A stretch of 64,000 bases of DNA from Arenibacter antarcticus (GCF_041320605.1 NZ_CP166679.1:2652001-2716000); one strand, 5' to 3'. Counted from the first letter of the stretch, positions 34,482 through 44,072 are shown. The notes: generated from the letters alone by a model not told the origin. A program made the numbers and translations.

Positions 34482-34600
34482 GGTTTTACTAGATTCCTCG
34501 CCTCGGTATTTAGGTGCAGCGTATGCCGAGTTATAAAAGTGCTGTTGTCCCTCAATTTGCTTTTTTTATTCATGTTTCTTTTACGATCGTTCCAATCCAG

Positions 34601-34630
34601 TTGCCGAATCTATTTTTAGATGTACATTTG
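34601..34630 (+). promoter_or_regulatory. Predicted promoter of the SDR-like gene
   Basis: TTG at 34601-34603, an exact 19-base spacer, then TACATTTG at 34623-34630. It is one of the best promoter matches in the window. The ATG at 34663 is 32 bases downstream. Confidence 0.65.
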
Positions 34631-34662
34631 CACCGTTTTAATTGATGTAAAATATTGGTGTT

Positions 34663-36234
34663 ATGGGAAGTGGACAATCCATTGGGATTATCGAAAAAAA
34701 GGAAGATACAGTCAGTTTGATAGAAATAGACAATTGTATTGCCACCTTACATAAACTGGTGGAAACAGGGCATACTATTTTTGAACTTCCCGAGGAGAAA
34801 CGCATAGCCTTATTAAAGGCCGCAGGACAACTTTCAAGGCCTAGTAAACAACAATTCAAGCAACGTAAGAAAGACGCAGCTAAGGCGGCCAAACGAAAGA
34901 TGATAGAGCGCGACAAGCATGCCCGAAAAGAAACGGGTATTAGAAGTGCGCGAGAAGCTTCTGTTTTTGTGGCGCCAAAATTGTTGAATGCCCCCGTTCA
35001 AAAATCCCTGGAGGAGATGGAATTGGAGTCGCCTAGAAATTGTTATGTGTGTAAAGCGGTCTACACCAAACTTCACCATTTTTACGATGCCATGTGTCCG
35101 GACTGCGCCGATTTTAATTATGCGAAACGTTTTCAATCAGCAGATCTTACTGGGCAGGTAGCTATAGTGACGGGATCTAGATTGAAAATAGGATATCATA
35201 TTACTCTTATTCTTTTGCGAGCAGGTGCCACAGTAGTGGCAACTACACGTTTCCCGGTAGATTCAGCACTGCGTTTTTCTAGAGAAGAGGATTTTCATGA
35301 CTGGGGACATCGATTAAAAATTCACGGGCTGGATCTAAGACATATTCCCAGTGTAGAGATTTTCTGTAATTTTATTGAACAACAGTATTCTAGGTTAGAT
35401 ATCCTCATCAATAATGCTGCTCAAACCGTAAGAAGGCCAGCCGGATTTTATCAGCACCTGATGAAAAATGAGGAAATCCCATACCAAGCATTACCACCTC
35501 TAGCAAAGGAGGTATTGGCAGATCATAATTATTGTTTACAGGAGCTTAATTCCCTGACACAGGGGACAGCCGGCACCCAAAACAATGCTTTACCAGTTAA
35601 TTGGCACGCACCAGAACCTGGTATTGGAATAAGAGCTTCGGCAAAACTTTCCCAGATTCCCTATAGCTTTGATAGTTCGCTTTCCACAAAGGAAGTCTTT
35701 CCCGAAGGGGAATTGGATGCAGATCTACAGCAGGTAGACTTGCGCAAGACCAACAGCTGGCGCTTAAAATTAGGGGAGATAGAAACTCCGGAAATGATAG
35801 AGGTGCAACTGGTAAATGCCATTGCGCCCTTTGTGCTCTGCAACCGACTTTCCAGATTGATGCGCCAAGAAAATACAGGTAAAAAACATATCATTAACGT
35901 ATCTGCCATGGAAGGTAAATTCCATCGTTTTTTTAAAGAAGATCGACACCCACATACCAATATGGCGAAGGCTGCGCTTAATATGATGACACATACTTCC
36001 GCTCTGGATTTTGCCAAAGATGGCGTTTATATGAACGCAGTTGATACAGGATGGGTAACAGATGAAGACCCCGTAGAATTATCTAAAAAGAAAGTTGAGG
36101 TTCATGATTTTCAGCCTCCCTTGGATATTGTTGACGGAGCCGCAAGGGTGTTGGATCCATTGATCGATGGGATCAACACGGGCAAACATTGGTGTGGGAA
36201 GTTTTTAAAAGATTATATGCCCATAGATTGGTAG
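34663..36234 (+). CDS. SDR-like oxidoreductase with N-terminal helical/CxxC-x14-CxxC module
   Basis: A 523-residue protein in two parts. Residues 1-160 hold a lysine/arginine-rich helical stretch (about 60-95). A four-cysteine motif follows, C127-x2-C130 and C145-x2-C148, which looks like a zinc ribbon. Residues 165-523 form a short-chain dehydrogenase Rossmann fold: [15 protein letters not shown] (T-G-x4-I-G) and DILINNAAQ are normal. In the active site S414 and K436 are recognisable ([19 protein letters not shown]), but the residue four before the lysine is T432 instead of the catalytic tyrosine. A long insertion (about 260-360) lies between the nucleotide-binding and catalytic parts. Ordinary SDR chemistry is doubtful. 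Substrate is unknown. A good promoter precedes it. Confidence 0.82.
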   Translation: MGSGQSIGIIEKKEDTVSLIEIDNCIATLHKLVETGHTIFELPEEKRIALLKAAGQLSRPSKQQFKQRKKDAAKAAKRKMIERDKHARKETGIRSAREASVFVAPKLLNAPVQKSLEEMELESPRNCYVCKAVYTKLHHFYDAMCPDCADFNYAKRFQSADLTGQVAIVTGSRLKIGYHITLILLRAGATVVATTRFPVDSALRFSREEDFHDWGHRLKIHGLDLRHIPSVEIFCNFIEQQYSRLDILINNAAQTVRRPAGFYQHLMKNEEIPYQALPPLAKEVLADHNYCLQELNSLTQGTAGTQNNALPVNWHAPEPGIGIRASAKLSQIPYSFDSSLSTKEVFPEGELDADLQQVDLRKTNSWRLKLGEIETPEMIEVQLVNAIAPFVLCNRLSRLMRQENTGKKHIINVSAMEGKFHRFFKEDRHPHTNMAKAALNMMTHTSALDFAKDGVYMNAVDTGWVTDEDPVELSKKKVEVHDFQPPLDIVDGAARVLDPLIDGINTGKHWCGKFLKDYMPIDW

Positions 36235-36354
36235 ATGCTACTGCAAGACTTGGTTTATGAGCTTTACTTAATGACATGGTGCAAGACGGGGAGCATTGTG
36301 CTTTAGCGTGCTGATTGGGCTAGTGACGATACCTTAAGAACTGAGGATTTTCAT

Positions 36355-36362
36355 TATATTTG
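36355..36362 (+). promoter_or_regulatory. Predicted -7 box of the hydroxylase-family gene
   Basis: TATATTTG matches TAnnTTTG, 23 bases before the ATG at 36386. No TTG lies at the standard -33 position. Confidence 0.4.
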
Positions 36363-36385
36363 ATAGGATTAATGATCTTTATTCT

Positions 36386-37654
36386 ATGGAAACCTACGCA
36401 TCGGCGCTGTTGTACGCCATTCCTTTTTTTGTGATGCTTCTAGCTATAGAAATATCCTATGGGTTTTATGTGAAAAAGCAAATGCACAAAGTAATGGATA
36501 CGGTTTCTAGCATCAGTTCTGGCCTTACCAATATTATAAAAGATACCTTGGGCCTTGCCCTAATTGTAGTTTCCTATCCTTTTTTGTTAACGCATTTGGC
36601 ATTAATGGATATAAAGGCAAACTGGTTGGTTTGGTTGGTCGCATTTGTGGTGATCGATTTTGCGGGATACTGGAACCATAGGTTGAGCCATAAGGTTAAT
36701 ATCTTTTGGAACCAGCACGTAATTCACCACAGTAGTGAAGAATTTAACCTAGCCTGTGCCCTTAGACAGCCTATCTCCAACTTAATTGGATATTTCTCCT
36801 TACTACTTATCCCAGCTGCCGTTCTTGGTGTTCCCCACGTTGTCATTGCCGTATTGGCCCCAATACATTTGTTCGCACAATTTTGGTACCACACGAGGCA
36901 CATCAAAAAAATGGGGTGGTTGGAGTATGTGTTGGTTACCCCGTCCCAACATAGGGTTCACCATGCAATTAATCCTGAGTATATAGATAAAAACTTAGGC
37001 CAGGTGCTTTGTGTTTGGGATAGAATGTTCGGTACCTTTCAGGAGGAATTGGATGAGGTACCCCCGCAGTATGGAGTGTTGAAGCCTGCGGCTACTTGGA
37101 ATCCCATCCTTATAAATTTTCAGCATTTTTGGCGGCTCCTTAAAGACGCTTGGTATACTCAAAATTATTGGGATAAACTCCGAATCTGGTTTATGCCCAC
37201 CGGATGGAGGCCTCTAGATGTTAAAGATAAATATCCTATAGAAATTATTAATGATGTTTATCATTTTGAACGCTATGAGCCAGAAGCTACAACAGGGCTT
37301 AAACTATATGCTATTCTGCAGATGGTCATTAGTTTACTGCTAATGATGTTTATGTTTTACAACTATGAAGGAATTGGTTTTGATGGCCTATTGTTGCTCA
37401 GCGGATTTATTTTTGCGGGTATTTATGGCTATACTACCCTAATGGATAGAAAGAAGTATGCGGTTTGGATAGAGTTAGGTAGGGGATTGGTGGGTATTTT
37501 TTGGATACTATTCTATGGAGATTGGTTTGGGTTGCATAACTTTTTGCCCAGCGCCAATATGTGGGTAACGGCTTATTTCTTGTTGACTATATTCGGTGGG
37601 GTATATTTCACCTTCTTGGAGCCACGGAATAAGAGATATGATTTGGTGAGCTAA
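36386..37654 (+). CDS. Sterol desaturase/fatty acid hydroxylase family membrane protein
   Basis: A 422-residue integral membrane di-iron protein. The histidine boxes are NHRLSH, HVIHHSSEEFN, HTRHIKKMG and HRVHHAINPEYID, the ligand set of the fatty-acid-hydroxylase superfamily. The first 100 residues contain three hydrophobic helices, and a C-terminal extension (about 300-415) adds four more helices without histidine boxes. Related flavobacterial proteins are about this length. It could hydroxylate or desaturate a lipid (for example a carotenoid, fatty acid or alkylglycerol); the substrate is unknown. The neighbouring SDR-like and phospholipid genes make a lipid role plausible. Confidence 0.87.
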   Translation: METYASALLYAIPFFVMLLAIEISYGFYVKKQMHKVMDTVSSISSGLTNIIKDTLGLALIVVSYPFLLTHLALMDIKANWLVWLVAFVVIDFAGYWNHRLSHKVNIFWNQHVIHHSSEEFNLACALRQPISNLIGYFSLLLIPAAVLGVPHVVIAVLAPIHLFAQFWYHTRHIKKMGWLEYVLVTPSQHRVHHAINPEYIDKNLGQVLCVWDRMFGTFQEELDEVPPQYGVLKPAATWNPILINFQHFWRLLKDAWYTQNYWDKLRIWFMPTGWRPLDVKDKYPIEIINDVYHFERYEPEATTGLKLYAILQMVISLLLMMFMFYNYEGIGFDGLLLLSGFIFAGIYGYTTLMDRKKYAVWIELGRGLVGIFWILFYGDWFGLHNFLPSANMWVTAYFLLTIFGGVYFTFLEPRNKRYDLVS

Positions 37655-37754
37655 GGATCGCCGCTAGTTGTCCAAAGCTTGTTTCCGTGTTGGATTGGGA
37701 TTACCGTTGAGGATCACCAAATTCTAAGCCATTAATTTTCCGAGGAAAATAGCC

Positions 37755-38024
37755 TTATTTGTGGGGATTTCTTATTTCTTTATTTACTAGTGCGATATAT
37801 TTTTCCATAGCCTCCTCAATATTTACATTTTTGGCCTGTATAAGCGCGTTGGCCTTAAATGCGTTAATCAATGGGGTTCTGCTACCTGGGTGGCTAAAAT
37901 TGCGGTTGGCAATTTTAAAATAGGCATATAACTTCAACAATATATCTGCCGGCAATGGATTTGTATAATCATTTACAAAGTTGACTGCCTCTATGAAATC
38001 CTTATGTAGTTGATTAGTCTTCAT
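37755..38024 (-). CDS. Acyl-CoA-binding protein
   Basis: About 89 residues from the ATG at 38024, overlapping the psd stop by 11 bases. An in-frame ATG at 38036 would add four residues. The four-helix ACBP features are visible: DFIEAVNFVNDY, ILLKLYAYFKIANRNF (the K-x-Y-x-x-Y/F-K block), LINAFKANALIQ and EEAMEKYIALV. ACBP binds medium and long-chain acyl-CoA and buffers the pool. It is common in eukaryotes and scattered in bacteria, including Bacteroidetes. As the last gene of the cdsA-psd operon it could supply or protect acyl-CoA for phospholipid synthesis. Confidence 0.85.
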   Translation of the reverse strand: MKTNQLHKDFIEAVNFVNDYTNPLPADILLKLYAYFKIANRNFSHPGSRTPLINAFKANALIQAKNVNIEEAMEKYIALVNKEIRNPHK

Positions 38025-38688
38025 GGTCTTTTTCAACCTTTGTGGTTGCTATACATGTTTTGGCGCCAATTACCTTTTGGTGAAGTTTAACACAAATGAC
38101 ACTGTCCAAAGGTAAGAACAAATCTACTCTTGAGCCAAATTTTATAAATCCGGCATCATCTCCTTGTTGAACACTTTCTCCAACTTCCGCGTAATTTACA
38201 ATTCTACGGGCGGCGGCACCGGCTATTTGACGATAAAGGATATCTCCAAACTTTGGGGTGTTGACCACAATCGTAGTTCTTTCATTTTCCTCGCTAGATT
38301 TGGGATGCCAGGCTACCAAATATTTTCCAGGGTGGTATTTGGAGAATTTAATGACACCAGATGACGGGTACCTAGTTACATGTACATTAATAGGGGACAT
38401 AAATATGGAGACCTGTATGCGTCTGTCCTTAAAATACTCTGTTTCCTCTACCTCTTCGATGACTACTACTTTTCCATCTACAGGCGCCAAGATATCGTCA
38501 AAATTCTTGATCACCTTACGGGTTGGATTTCTGAAAAATTGAAGGATTAGGATAAGAATAACTAAGGCGACAATTTGTAGGCTCAGTTTTAACCATGGGG
38601 TGCCAATAAAATAATGGGCTAACATTACCACCGAACAAACAAGGATAAATGCAGTGATAATAATTCTCTGACCTTCTTTATGAAACAT
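38014..38688 (-). CDS. psd: Phosphatidylserine decarboxylase family protein
   Basis: A 224-residue short-type (PSD-B-like) decarboxylase that makes phosphatidylethanolamine. Two hydrophobic helices at the N-terminus (about 10-30 and 33-50) anchor it. The sequence ILAPVDGKVVVIEE and the H-V-T-R-Y-P segment (INVHVTRYPSSGV) are family landmarks. The self-cleavage GS site is in IKFGSRVDLFLPL, where the serine becomes the pyruvoyl group. It overlaps cdsA by 11 bases and ACBP by 11 bases, so the three are tightly coupled. Confidence 0.9.
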   Translation of the reverse strand: MFHKEGQRIIITAFILVCSVVMLAHYFIGTPWLKLSLQIVALVILILILQFFRNPTRKVIKNFDDILAPVDGKVVVIEEVEETEYFKDRRIQVSIFMSPINVHVTRYPSSGVIKFSKYHPGKYLVAWHPKSSEENERTTIVVNTPKFGDILYRQIAGAAARRIVNYAEVGESVQQGDDAGFIKFGSRVDLFLPLDSVICVKLHQKVIGAKTCIATTKVEKDHED

Positions 38689-39481
38689 TTTTAAATATTA
38701 TTAAAGTTAAATATGCAAACGGTGCGGCAAATACTAAACTATCCAATCGATCTAACATTCCTCCATGGCCAGGTAAAATGGCCCCACTATCTTTTACTCC
38801 AGCTGCTCTTTTGAATTTTGATTCAATAAGATCTCCCAAACTTCCCGCCAATACGATAACCGAAGCAAGGATTAACCATTGCATAAGTGAAATATTGGTT
38901 TCGTATTTGGACATGAAATAGGCAGCAATCAATGTAAATACATAACCTCCCATTGTTCCTTCCACTGTTTTTTTAGGAGAAACAGATGGGAATAACTTTG
39001 TTCTACCTATACTTTTTCCGACTAAATAGGCAAAGGAATCGTTCACCCAAATTAGGATGAATATGCCCATGATTAAAAATTGCGCAAATTCATTGTCTTT
39101 ATACGGAATCATGGTAAGGAAAATACATCCACCCCCTATATAAAATAATCCGATTAGGAATTTCTGAAGGTTGTTGAATAATTTTTCCTTTCCTGAAAAC
39201 AAATAAAATAACAGTGCGAAATTAACCGTTATTGTTGCGAACATCAAAATATTAATGAGAATCTTGTCTTGGACAAGATAAATATAGGCCCACCACAATC
39301 CCAAATAGGCTAGGAAGACGTAATATCCTCTAAGCTTCACCATGCGTTTGTACTCATAAAGGCATATTAAGCCGAAGATCATAAACAGAAAGTCGAAGGC
39401 ATCAGAGCTTAGGAAAATAGCCGAAAGCAATAAAACTACAAATACTACCCCTGTTAGTAAACGCCTTAAAATTTCTCTCAT
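38678..39481 (-). CDS. cdsA: Phosphatidate cytidylyltransferase
   Basis: A 267-residue polytopic membrane enzyme forming CDP-diacylglycerol from phosphatidate and CTP. The diagnostic C-terminal signature is SLGDLIESKFKRAAGVKDSG, which matches S-x-x-G-D-x3-S-x2-K-R-x3-x-K-D, then ILPGHGGMLDRLDS. About eight helices are predicted. It lies one base after the LUD gene and overlaps psd, placing the first committed steps of phospholipid synthesis in one operon. Confidence 0.95.
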   Translation of the reverse strand: MREILRRLLTGVVFVVLLLSAIFLSSDAFDFLFMIFGLICLYEYKRMVKLRGYYVFLAYLGLWWAYIYLVQDKILINILMFATITVNFALLFYLFSGKEKLFNNLQKFLIGLFYIGGGCIFLTMIPYKDNEFAQFLIMGIFILIWVNDSFAYLVGKSIGRTKLFPSVSPKKTVEGTMGGYVFTLIAAYFMSKYETNISLMQWLILASVIVLAGSLGDLIESKFKRAAGVKDSGAILPGHGGMLDRLDSLVFAAPFAYLTLIIFKNVS

Positions 39482-39482
39482 G

Positions 39483-40094
39483 CTACAAGTCTTCCAGAAG
39501 TAAAAGATAAAGATTTTTAGAACTACTTCCGTAAGTTAAGAAATCATTGGAGTTTTCGTCGGTGGGCAAGAAATGTTTTATGGTGGTGATGTTGGCGGGA
39601 ATATGGTTTTTATACTTCTTCTTAATCGTTTTTAGTCCCTCCCCAATAGATTCTACTAATTGACTCGTAGTTGCAAAGACAATTAAGTTTGAGGGGAGTT
39701 CGTGCAATTTTCTTTCATTTAATTGATTGGAACAAACTAGAATAGAGCCATTTTGAGCAATTAGATGTTCGCAGGTGGTGAAAAAGATCTGACTCATGCT
39801 GGGCTGATCCGTAAAACTTACGTCTTGCTTGGAGAATTTATCCTCCAAGCGTTTGTCCATGGAAAAAAATGTCTGGTCCTGCCATTGATTTTCAATGATG
39901 ATTTTGTCTAAGTTACTATAGACCTCCTCAATGGAATCACAGTACAGGAATTTGCCCCCATTACGTTTAAAATTAATGGTAAACATTTCATCCGCTGGGA
40001 TTTTCAGGTCGGGCATATGTTGCCCCCTAGTCTCCACTATTTCTTTAGAAACTTTTTTTTTACCTCCCCCAAAAATCTTATCAAACAATCCCAT
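39483..40094 (-). CDS. LUD domain (LutC/YkgG-like) protein
   Basis: A 203-residue soluble protein of the LutC/YkgG type. The N-terminus is lysine-rich (MGLFDKIFGGGKKKVSKE). The LUD-type core includes SIEEVYSNLDKIIIENQ, FFTTCEHLIAQNGSILVCSNQ and PSNLIVFATTSQLVESIGEG. In Bacteroidetes this gene sits between ftsH and cdsA, as here. Its function at that position is unknown and may differ from lactate oxidation, because lutA and lutB homologues are not nearby. Confidence 0.85.
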   Translation of the reverse strand: MGLFDKIFGGGKKKVSKEIVETRGQHMPDLKIPADEMFTINFKRNGGKFLYCDSIEEVYSNLDKIIIENQWQDQTFFSMDKRLEDKFSKQDVSFTDQPSMSQIFFTTCEHLIAQNGSILVCSNQLNERKLHELPSNLIVFATTSQLVESIGEGLKTIKKKYKNHIPANITTIKHFLPTDENSNDFLTYGSSSKNLYLLLLEDL

Positions 40095-40151
40095 TAAAAT
40101 ATATACGCTTCTTCAGCTGTCAAATCTAAGAACAACGAAATAATTAAGGAT

Positions 40152-42221
40152 TTATTTTTCAGTCTGCGGTTCACTTTTGCTTTCAATTGTCTTGGCTTCT
40201 TTTTCAGTTGCTTCTTTTTCTGTTGCTTCTTTTTCTGCAGCCTCTTTTATTGCTGCTTCCTTTTCTGCTTCCTTTTCTGCTTCTTCTTCGGCCGCCATCA
40301 ATTGATCTTTTTCAAAAAGTCGCTTTCCAAAAATCTTTTCTAAATCGTCCTTAAATATAACCTCTTTTTCCAATAAACGATCAGCTAATTCTTTAAGTTT
40401 ATCCTTGTTGTGGGATAAAAGTTCAATTGCCCGTTGATATTGTTCTTCTATAAGTTTTGAAATTTCTGAATCTATAGTATGGGCAGTCTGTTCGCTATAC
40501 GGTTTGGTAAAGCCATATTCATTTTGCCCTGATGAATCGTAATAGGTCAAATTCCCAATCTTATCATTCAGTCCGTACACAGTAATCATGGCCCTAGCTT
40601 GTTTGGTAACCTTCTCTAGATCACTCAGCGCTCCGGTGGATATTTGATCGAATATTACTTTTTCTGCGGCTCTACCTCCTAAGGCGGCGCACATTTCATC
40701 CTTCATTTGCTCCGGTCTAACTATCAATCGCTCTTCTGGCAAGTACCAAGCAGCTCCTAAGGATTGTCCCCTTGGAACTATGGTAACCTTTACCAAGGGT
40801 GCCGCGTGTTCTAGCATCCAGCTAACCGTAGCATGTCCTGCTTCATGGTAGGCAATGGTTTCTTTTTCCCTCGGCGTAATAATTTTGTTCTTCTTCTCTA
40901 GTCCGCCCACTATTCTGTCTACAGCATCCAAAAAGTCTTGCTTGGTAACTGCTTTTTTCTCTTTTCTTGCTGCTATCAAGGCTGCTTCGTTACATACATT
41001 GGCAATATCTGCACCAGAAAAGCCAGGTGTTTGCTTGGCAAGAAAATCAATATCCAGAGTTTCAGCTGTTTTTATAGGCCTAAGGTGTACTTCAAATATT
41101 TCCTTTCGCTCCCTAATGTCTGGAAGATCTACATAAATCTGTCTGTCAAAACGACCAGCCCTCATTAAGGCCTTGTCCAATACGTCTGCACGGTTGGTAG
41201 CAGCTAAAACAATTACGTTGGTGTTGGTGCCAAAACCATCCATTTCCGTCAATAATTGATTAAGGGTGTTTTCCCTTTCATCATTGGATCCGGTAAAGTT
41301 GTTTTTTCCCCTTGCCCTACCAATGGCGTCTATTTCATCGATAAATATAATGGCGGGAGATTTCTCTTTAGCCTGTTTAAATAGGTCCCTAACCCTAGAA
41401 GCACCTACTCCTACAAACATTTCTACGAAGTCTGAACCAGAAAGCGAGAAAAATGGAACTTTGGCCTCACCGGCAACGGCCTTGGCCAATAATGTTTTAC
41501 CTGTTCCTGGAGGTCCTACTAAGAGGGCTCCTTTTGGAATTTTCCCTCCTAAAGAGGTGTATTTATCGGGATTTCTTAGGAACTCTACAATCTCTTCCAC
41601 TTCTTCCTTGGCGCCTTCAAGACCGGCAACATCCTTAAAGGAAGTTCTTGTATCCGTTTTTTCGTCAAAAAGTTTTGCCTTGGATTTCCCTATATTGAAT
41701 ATCTGTCCACCTGCACCACCTCCGGCACCGCCAGACATACGCCTCATTAGGTAAATCCAGATACCGATGATCAGAACAAATGGGAGCAGGGTTAATATAA
41801 GATCCGTGAATACGCTAGATTCTTGGCCGAAGGTAACTTCGGTTTCTAGATTATTCTCGGTTTTAATCTCGTCGATCGCTTTTTCAAAATTCTGCTGATC
41901 CCCATAATTTACTATATATTGTGGGTTTGCAGTAGCACTAAGTGAAAATGCTTGATCAGAGACATCTTTGTGCACTTCTTTACTTAAAGCTTCCTCGGTA
42001 AGGAATATTTTTGCTTGTCTGGTGTTGGTGATGATCAATATTTTATTGATGTCCCCATTTCTCAGATATTCCTGTAATTCTGAAGTACTTGCTTTTTTGG
42101 TGTTTGCAAAATTTCCACTACCGAAAAATTGAAACCCGATTAACATTACTGCTATAATTCCGTATATCCACCAAGTATTGAATTTTGGTTTTTTAGGACT
42201 TGTATTATTTTCTTTTGCCAT
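40152..42221 (-). CDS. ftsH: ATP-dependent zinc metalloprotease FtsH
   Basis: A 689-residue membrane protease that extracts and degrades membrane and soluble proteins. Two N-terminal transmembrane helices lie at about 16-33 and 138-158. The AAA domain has Walker A GPPGTGKT at 236-243, Walker [12 protein letters not shown] near 291-301 and the SRH region with [20 protein letters not shown]. The zinc site is H459-E-A-G-H463. The C-terminal 45 residues are a low-complexity run of glutamate, lysine and alanine ([23 protein letters not shown]) from a DNA tandem repeat (40195-40290). The tail is longer and more repetitive than usual and lies outside the catalytic part. Confidence 0.97.
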   Translation of the reverse strand: MAKENNTSPKKPKFNTWWIYGIIAVMLIGFQFFGSGNFANTKKASTSELQEYLRNGDINKILIITNTRQAKIFLTEEALSKEVHKDVSDQAFSLSATANPQYIVNYGDQQNFEKAIDEIKTENNLETEVTFGQESSVFTDLILTLLPFVLIIGIWIYLMRRMSGGAGGGAGGQIFNIGKSKAKLFDEKTDTRTSFKDVAGLEGAKEEVEEIVEFLRNPDKYTSLGGKIPKGALLVGPPGTGKTLLAKAVAGEAKVPFFSLSGSDFVEMFVGVGASRVRDLFKQAKEKSPAIIFIDEIDAIGRARGKNNFTGSNDERENTLNQLLTEMDGFGTNTNVIVLAATNRADVLDKALMRAGRFDRQIYVDLPDIRERKEIFEVHLRPIKTAETLDIDFLAKQTPGFSGADIANVCNEAALIAARKEKKAVTKQDFLDAVDRIVGGLEKKNKIITPREKETIAYHEAGHATVSWMLEHAAPLVKVTIVPRGQSLGAAWYLPEERLIVRPEQMKDEMCAALGGRAAEKVIFDQISTGALSDLEKVTKQARAMITVYGLNDKIGNLTYYDSSGQNEYGFTKPYSEQTAHTIDSEISKLIEEQYQRAIELLSHNKDKLKELADRLLEKEVIFKDDLEKIFGKRLFEKDQLMAAEEEAEKEAEKEAAIKEAAEKEATEKEATEKEAKTIESKSEPQTEK
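40195..40290 (-). repeat. Tandem repeat coding for the E/K/A tail of FtsH
   Basis: A series of about 12-15-base units with the core GCTTCTTTTTC (plus strand) encodes repeated KEATE/EKEA. It is the only coding tandem repeat of this type in the window. Slippage could change tail length in frame when whole 3-base multiples are gained or lost. Confidence 0.75.
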
Positions 42222-42230
42222 TATTTTTTT

Positions 42231-42608
42231 TTACTGATTGAAGCTGCTTTCAACTGAAGTTACTTTGGCGTCGCCCCAAAGACCTTCTATATCATAAAAT
42301 TCCCTCACCTGTTTTTGAAAGACATGCGTTACTACGTTAACATAGTCCATTAATACCCATTCGGCATTTTCAGAACCTTCAACGTGCCAAGGTTTGTCTT
42401 TTATAGCTTTGCTTACAGTTTTTTGAATTGAGCCTACTATGGCATTTACGTGGGTGTTCGAAGTACCATTACAAATAATAAAGTAGTCACAAACTGTGTT
42501 CTCAATATCTCTAAGATCTAGTAATTTTATATCGTGCCCTTTAACTTCTTCTATCCCACTTATAATTAAAGCAATTAATTCATCTGCGCTACTTTTCCTT
42601 TTCTGCAT
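42231..42608 (-). CDS. rsfS: Ribosome silencing factor RsfS
   Basis: A 125-residue protein of the RsfS/Iojap family, which binds ribosomal protein L14 and blocks subunit joining during starvation. The motifs DIKLLDLRDIENTVCDYFIICNGTSNTHVNAI and WVLMDYVNVVTHVFQ are typical. It is the first gene of the rsfS-ftsH-LUD-cdsA-psd-ACBP series on the minus strand. A -7 box (reading TAACTTTG) lies 20 bases upstream, next to the divergent birA box. Confidence 0.95.
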   Translation of the reverse strand: MQKRKSSADELIALIISGIEEVKGHDIKLLDLRDIENTVCDYFIICNGTSNTHVNAIVGSIQKTVSKAIKDKPWHVEGSENAEWVLMDYVNVVTHVFQKQVREFYDIEGLWGDAKVTSVESSFNQ

Positions 42609-42627
42609 CCAAAAAATTTAATTTTTA

Positions 42628-42635
42628 CAAAGTTA
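42628..42635 (-). promoter_or_regulatory. Predicted -7 box of the rsfS-ftsH operon
   Basis: CAAAGTTA on the plus strand reads TAACTTTG on the minus strand (TAnnTTTG), 20 bases upstream of the rsfS start. It is only three bases from the birA -7 box, so the two promoters cannot easily be used at the same moment. Confidence 0.45.
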
Positions 42636-42638
42636 TTA

Positions 42639-42646
42639 TAAATTTG
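42639..42646 (+). promoter_or_regulatory. Predicted -7 box of birA
   Basis: TAAATTTG matches TAnnTTTG. The birA ATG is 55 bases downstream. No TTG is seen at the standard -33 distance. Confidence 0.4.
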
Positions 42647-42701
42647 TTTTTTTAGCTATTGTTTTTAACAATACATTATAGAATAAACTAAACAATTGTA
42701 A

Positions 42702-43433
42702 ATGCAGTTAATCAAACTTAGTGCCACGGACTCTACAAATGCGTATTTGAAGAGCCTAATACAAGGTGTTGATTTGGAAGATTTCACGGTAGTTGTTGCC
42801 GATACTCAGATGAAAGGTCGAGGGCAAATGGGGACGAGTTGGTTGTCTGAGCCCGGTAATAATCTGACCTTTAGTGTTTTGAAGAAATTTAACAGGGTTA
42901 GCGTGGAAGAACAATTTAGGATAAATATTTGTGTTTCCCTTGCGATATATACAGCCTTGGCGCCTTATAATGTACCCGATTTGAAGATTAAATGGCCGAA
43001 CGACATTCTGTCAGGTTATTCCAAAATTTGCGGTATATTAATAGAAAATGTGCTATCCGGTCAGTTTATACGTACTTCCATTATTGGAATTGGTCTAAAT
43101 GTAAATCAACTAAATTTCGAAAAACTGCCCAATGTGTCCTCCTTAAAGTTGTTATTGGGCCAAGAATTTGATTTGGAGGAGCTACTTTATGCGATAGTGG
43201 GTCATCTTAAAGTATTTTTGAGCACTAATTGGGAGCATGAATTTGATGTTCTTCGTGCTAGTTATGAGGATCAACTTTTTAGAATCGGGAAACCATCAAC
43301 CTTTAAAAATGCGGAAGAGCAACTTTTTATGGGGTTTATAAAAGGGGTGTCCCGTTCGGGTAAACTTTTAATTCTTTTGGAGGATGATATCTTGAAGGAG
43401 TTTGATTTAAAGGAGGTAAAGTTGCTGTATTAA
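42702..43433 (+). CDS. birA: Biotin--[acetyl-CoA-carboxylase] ligase
   Basis: A 243-residue biotin protein ligase that adenylates biotin and attaches it to carboxyl carrier domains. The catalytic core shows STNAYLKSL, the biotinyl-AMP loop GRGQMGTSW and KIKWPNDIL with KICGILIEN. The N-terminal DNA-binding domain of E. coli BirA is absent, so it is a monofunctional ligase that does not act as a repressor. Its likely client in this window is the biotin domain of pyruvate carboxylase (57.9 kb). Confidence 0.93.
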   Translation: MQLIKLSATDSTNAYLKSLIQGVDLEDFTVVVADTQMKGRGQMGTSWLSEPGNNLTFSVLKKFNRVSVEEQFRINICVSLAIYTALAPYNVPDLKIKWPNDILSGYSKICGILIENVLSGQFIRTSIIGIGLNVNQLNFEKLPNVSSLKLLLGQEFDLEELLYAIVGHLKVFLSTNWEHEFDVLRASYEDQLFRIGKPSTFKNAEEQLFMGFIKGVSRSGKLLILLEDDILKEFDLKEVKLLY

Positions 43434-43676
43434 AGGGGCTACTATCTAACAAATTCCCTTGCAGTTTAGTTGAATGGGAATAGAATCCGCTATTTAATGT
43501 TTTTTGAAACGGATTTCCCCTAAGATAGGTTGCGCCAAATAATTGCACTAGGGGATTACTTTAGGGAGTGTCGGTATCAGAAAATGTATTTATGCCCAAA
43601 TGATGCAAAAATAATAAGGCCACCCTGCCCAGCGTGAATTACGAAGGGTATATGCAGTTGAAATTTAGAACTTTTC

Positions 43677-44069
43677 CTAAATTTCGGAAAGATTTTGGGA
43701 TAGGGTGTTCATGAAATTGGTGATAGGTGATTTTATCATCATGGCCATCATAGCGTTAAATTCGCCTTCAAAACTCAGGACGACCTCGCTTTCTGAATCA
43801 CTAATTTCAACGATGTCTGCTGTTAGAGTAAAGGGCAATTTATCGCTAGCGGCCCCTAAAATAACCTGAGAATTAGGGGTTTGATGCTTTTTTTGTAATA
43901 CAATTTCTGGCATTCCCTTTAACGCGAACAAAAACCTTTGATCATTAATTACCTCAAATTTACTGATATTTTGGGGCATTAAAGTTTCAAAATTCTTTAC
44001 ATCGTTCAGAAAATCAAAAACTTCCTTACTACTTTTATTTACGGTTTTTTTTGGTGTATCTAAATGCAT
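43677..44069 (-). CDS. SRPBCC/START-like lipid or ligand-binding protein
   Basis: A 130-residue protein with the helix-grip (SRPBCC) pattern: HLDTPKKTVNKSSKEVFDFLNDVKNFETLMP, then a run of strands and a long C-terminal helix (MMIKSPITNFMNTLSQNLSEI). This fold encloses a hydrophobic cavity. No substrate can be given. It lies three bases after pyrE and is translated in the same operon; this pairing is common in flavobacteria. The 240 bases downstream contain only a weak GGGA/AATCCG hairpin (about 43477-43519) and no gene. Confidence 0.82.
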   Translation of the reverse strand: MHLDTPKKTVNKSSKEVFDFLNDVKNFETLMPQNISKFEVINDQRFLFALKGMPEIVLQKKHQTPNSQVILGAASDKLPFTLTADIVEISDSESEVVLSFEGEFNAMMAMMIKSPITNFMNTLSQNLSEI

Positions 44070-44072
44070 AAT

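Noticed and set aside
41266-41754. 162-residue plus-strand ORF within ftsH
   Set aside because: Proline/serine-rich shadow of the AAA domain on the other strand.
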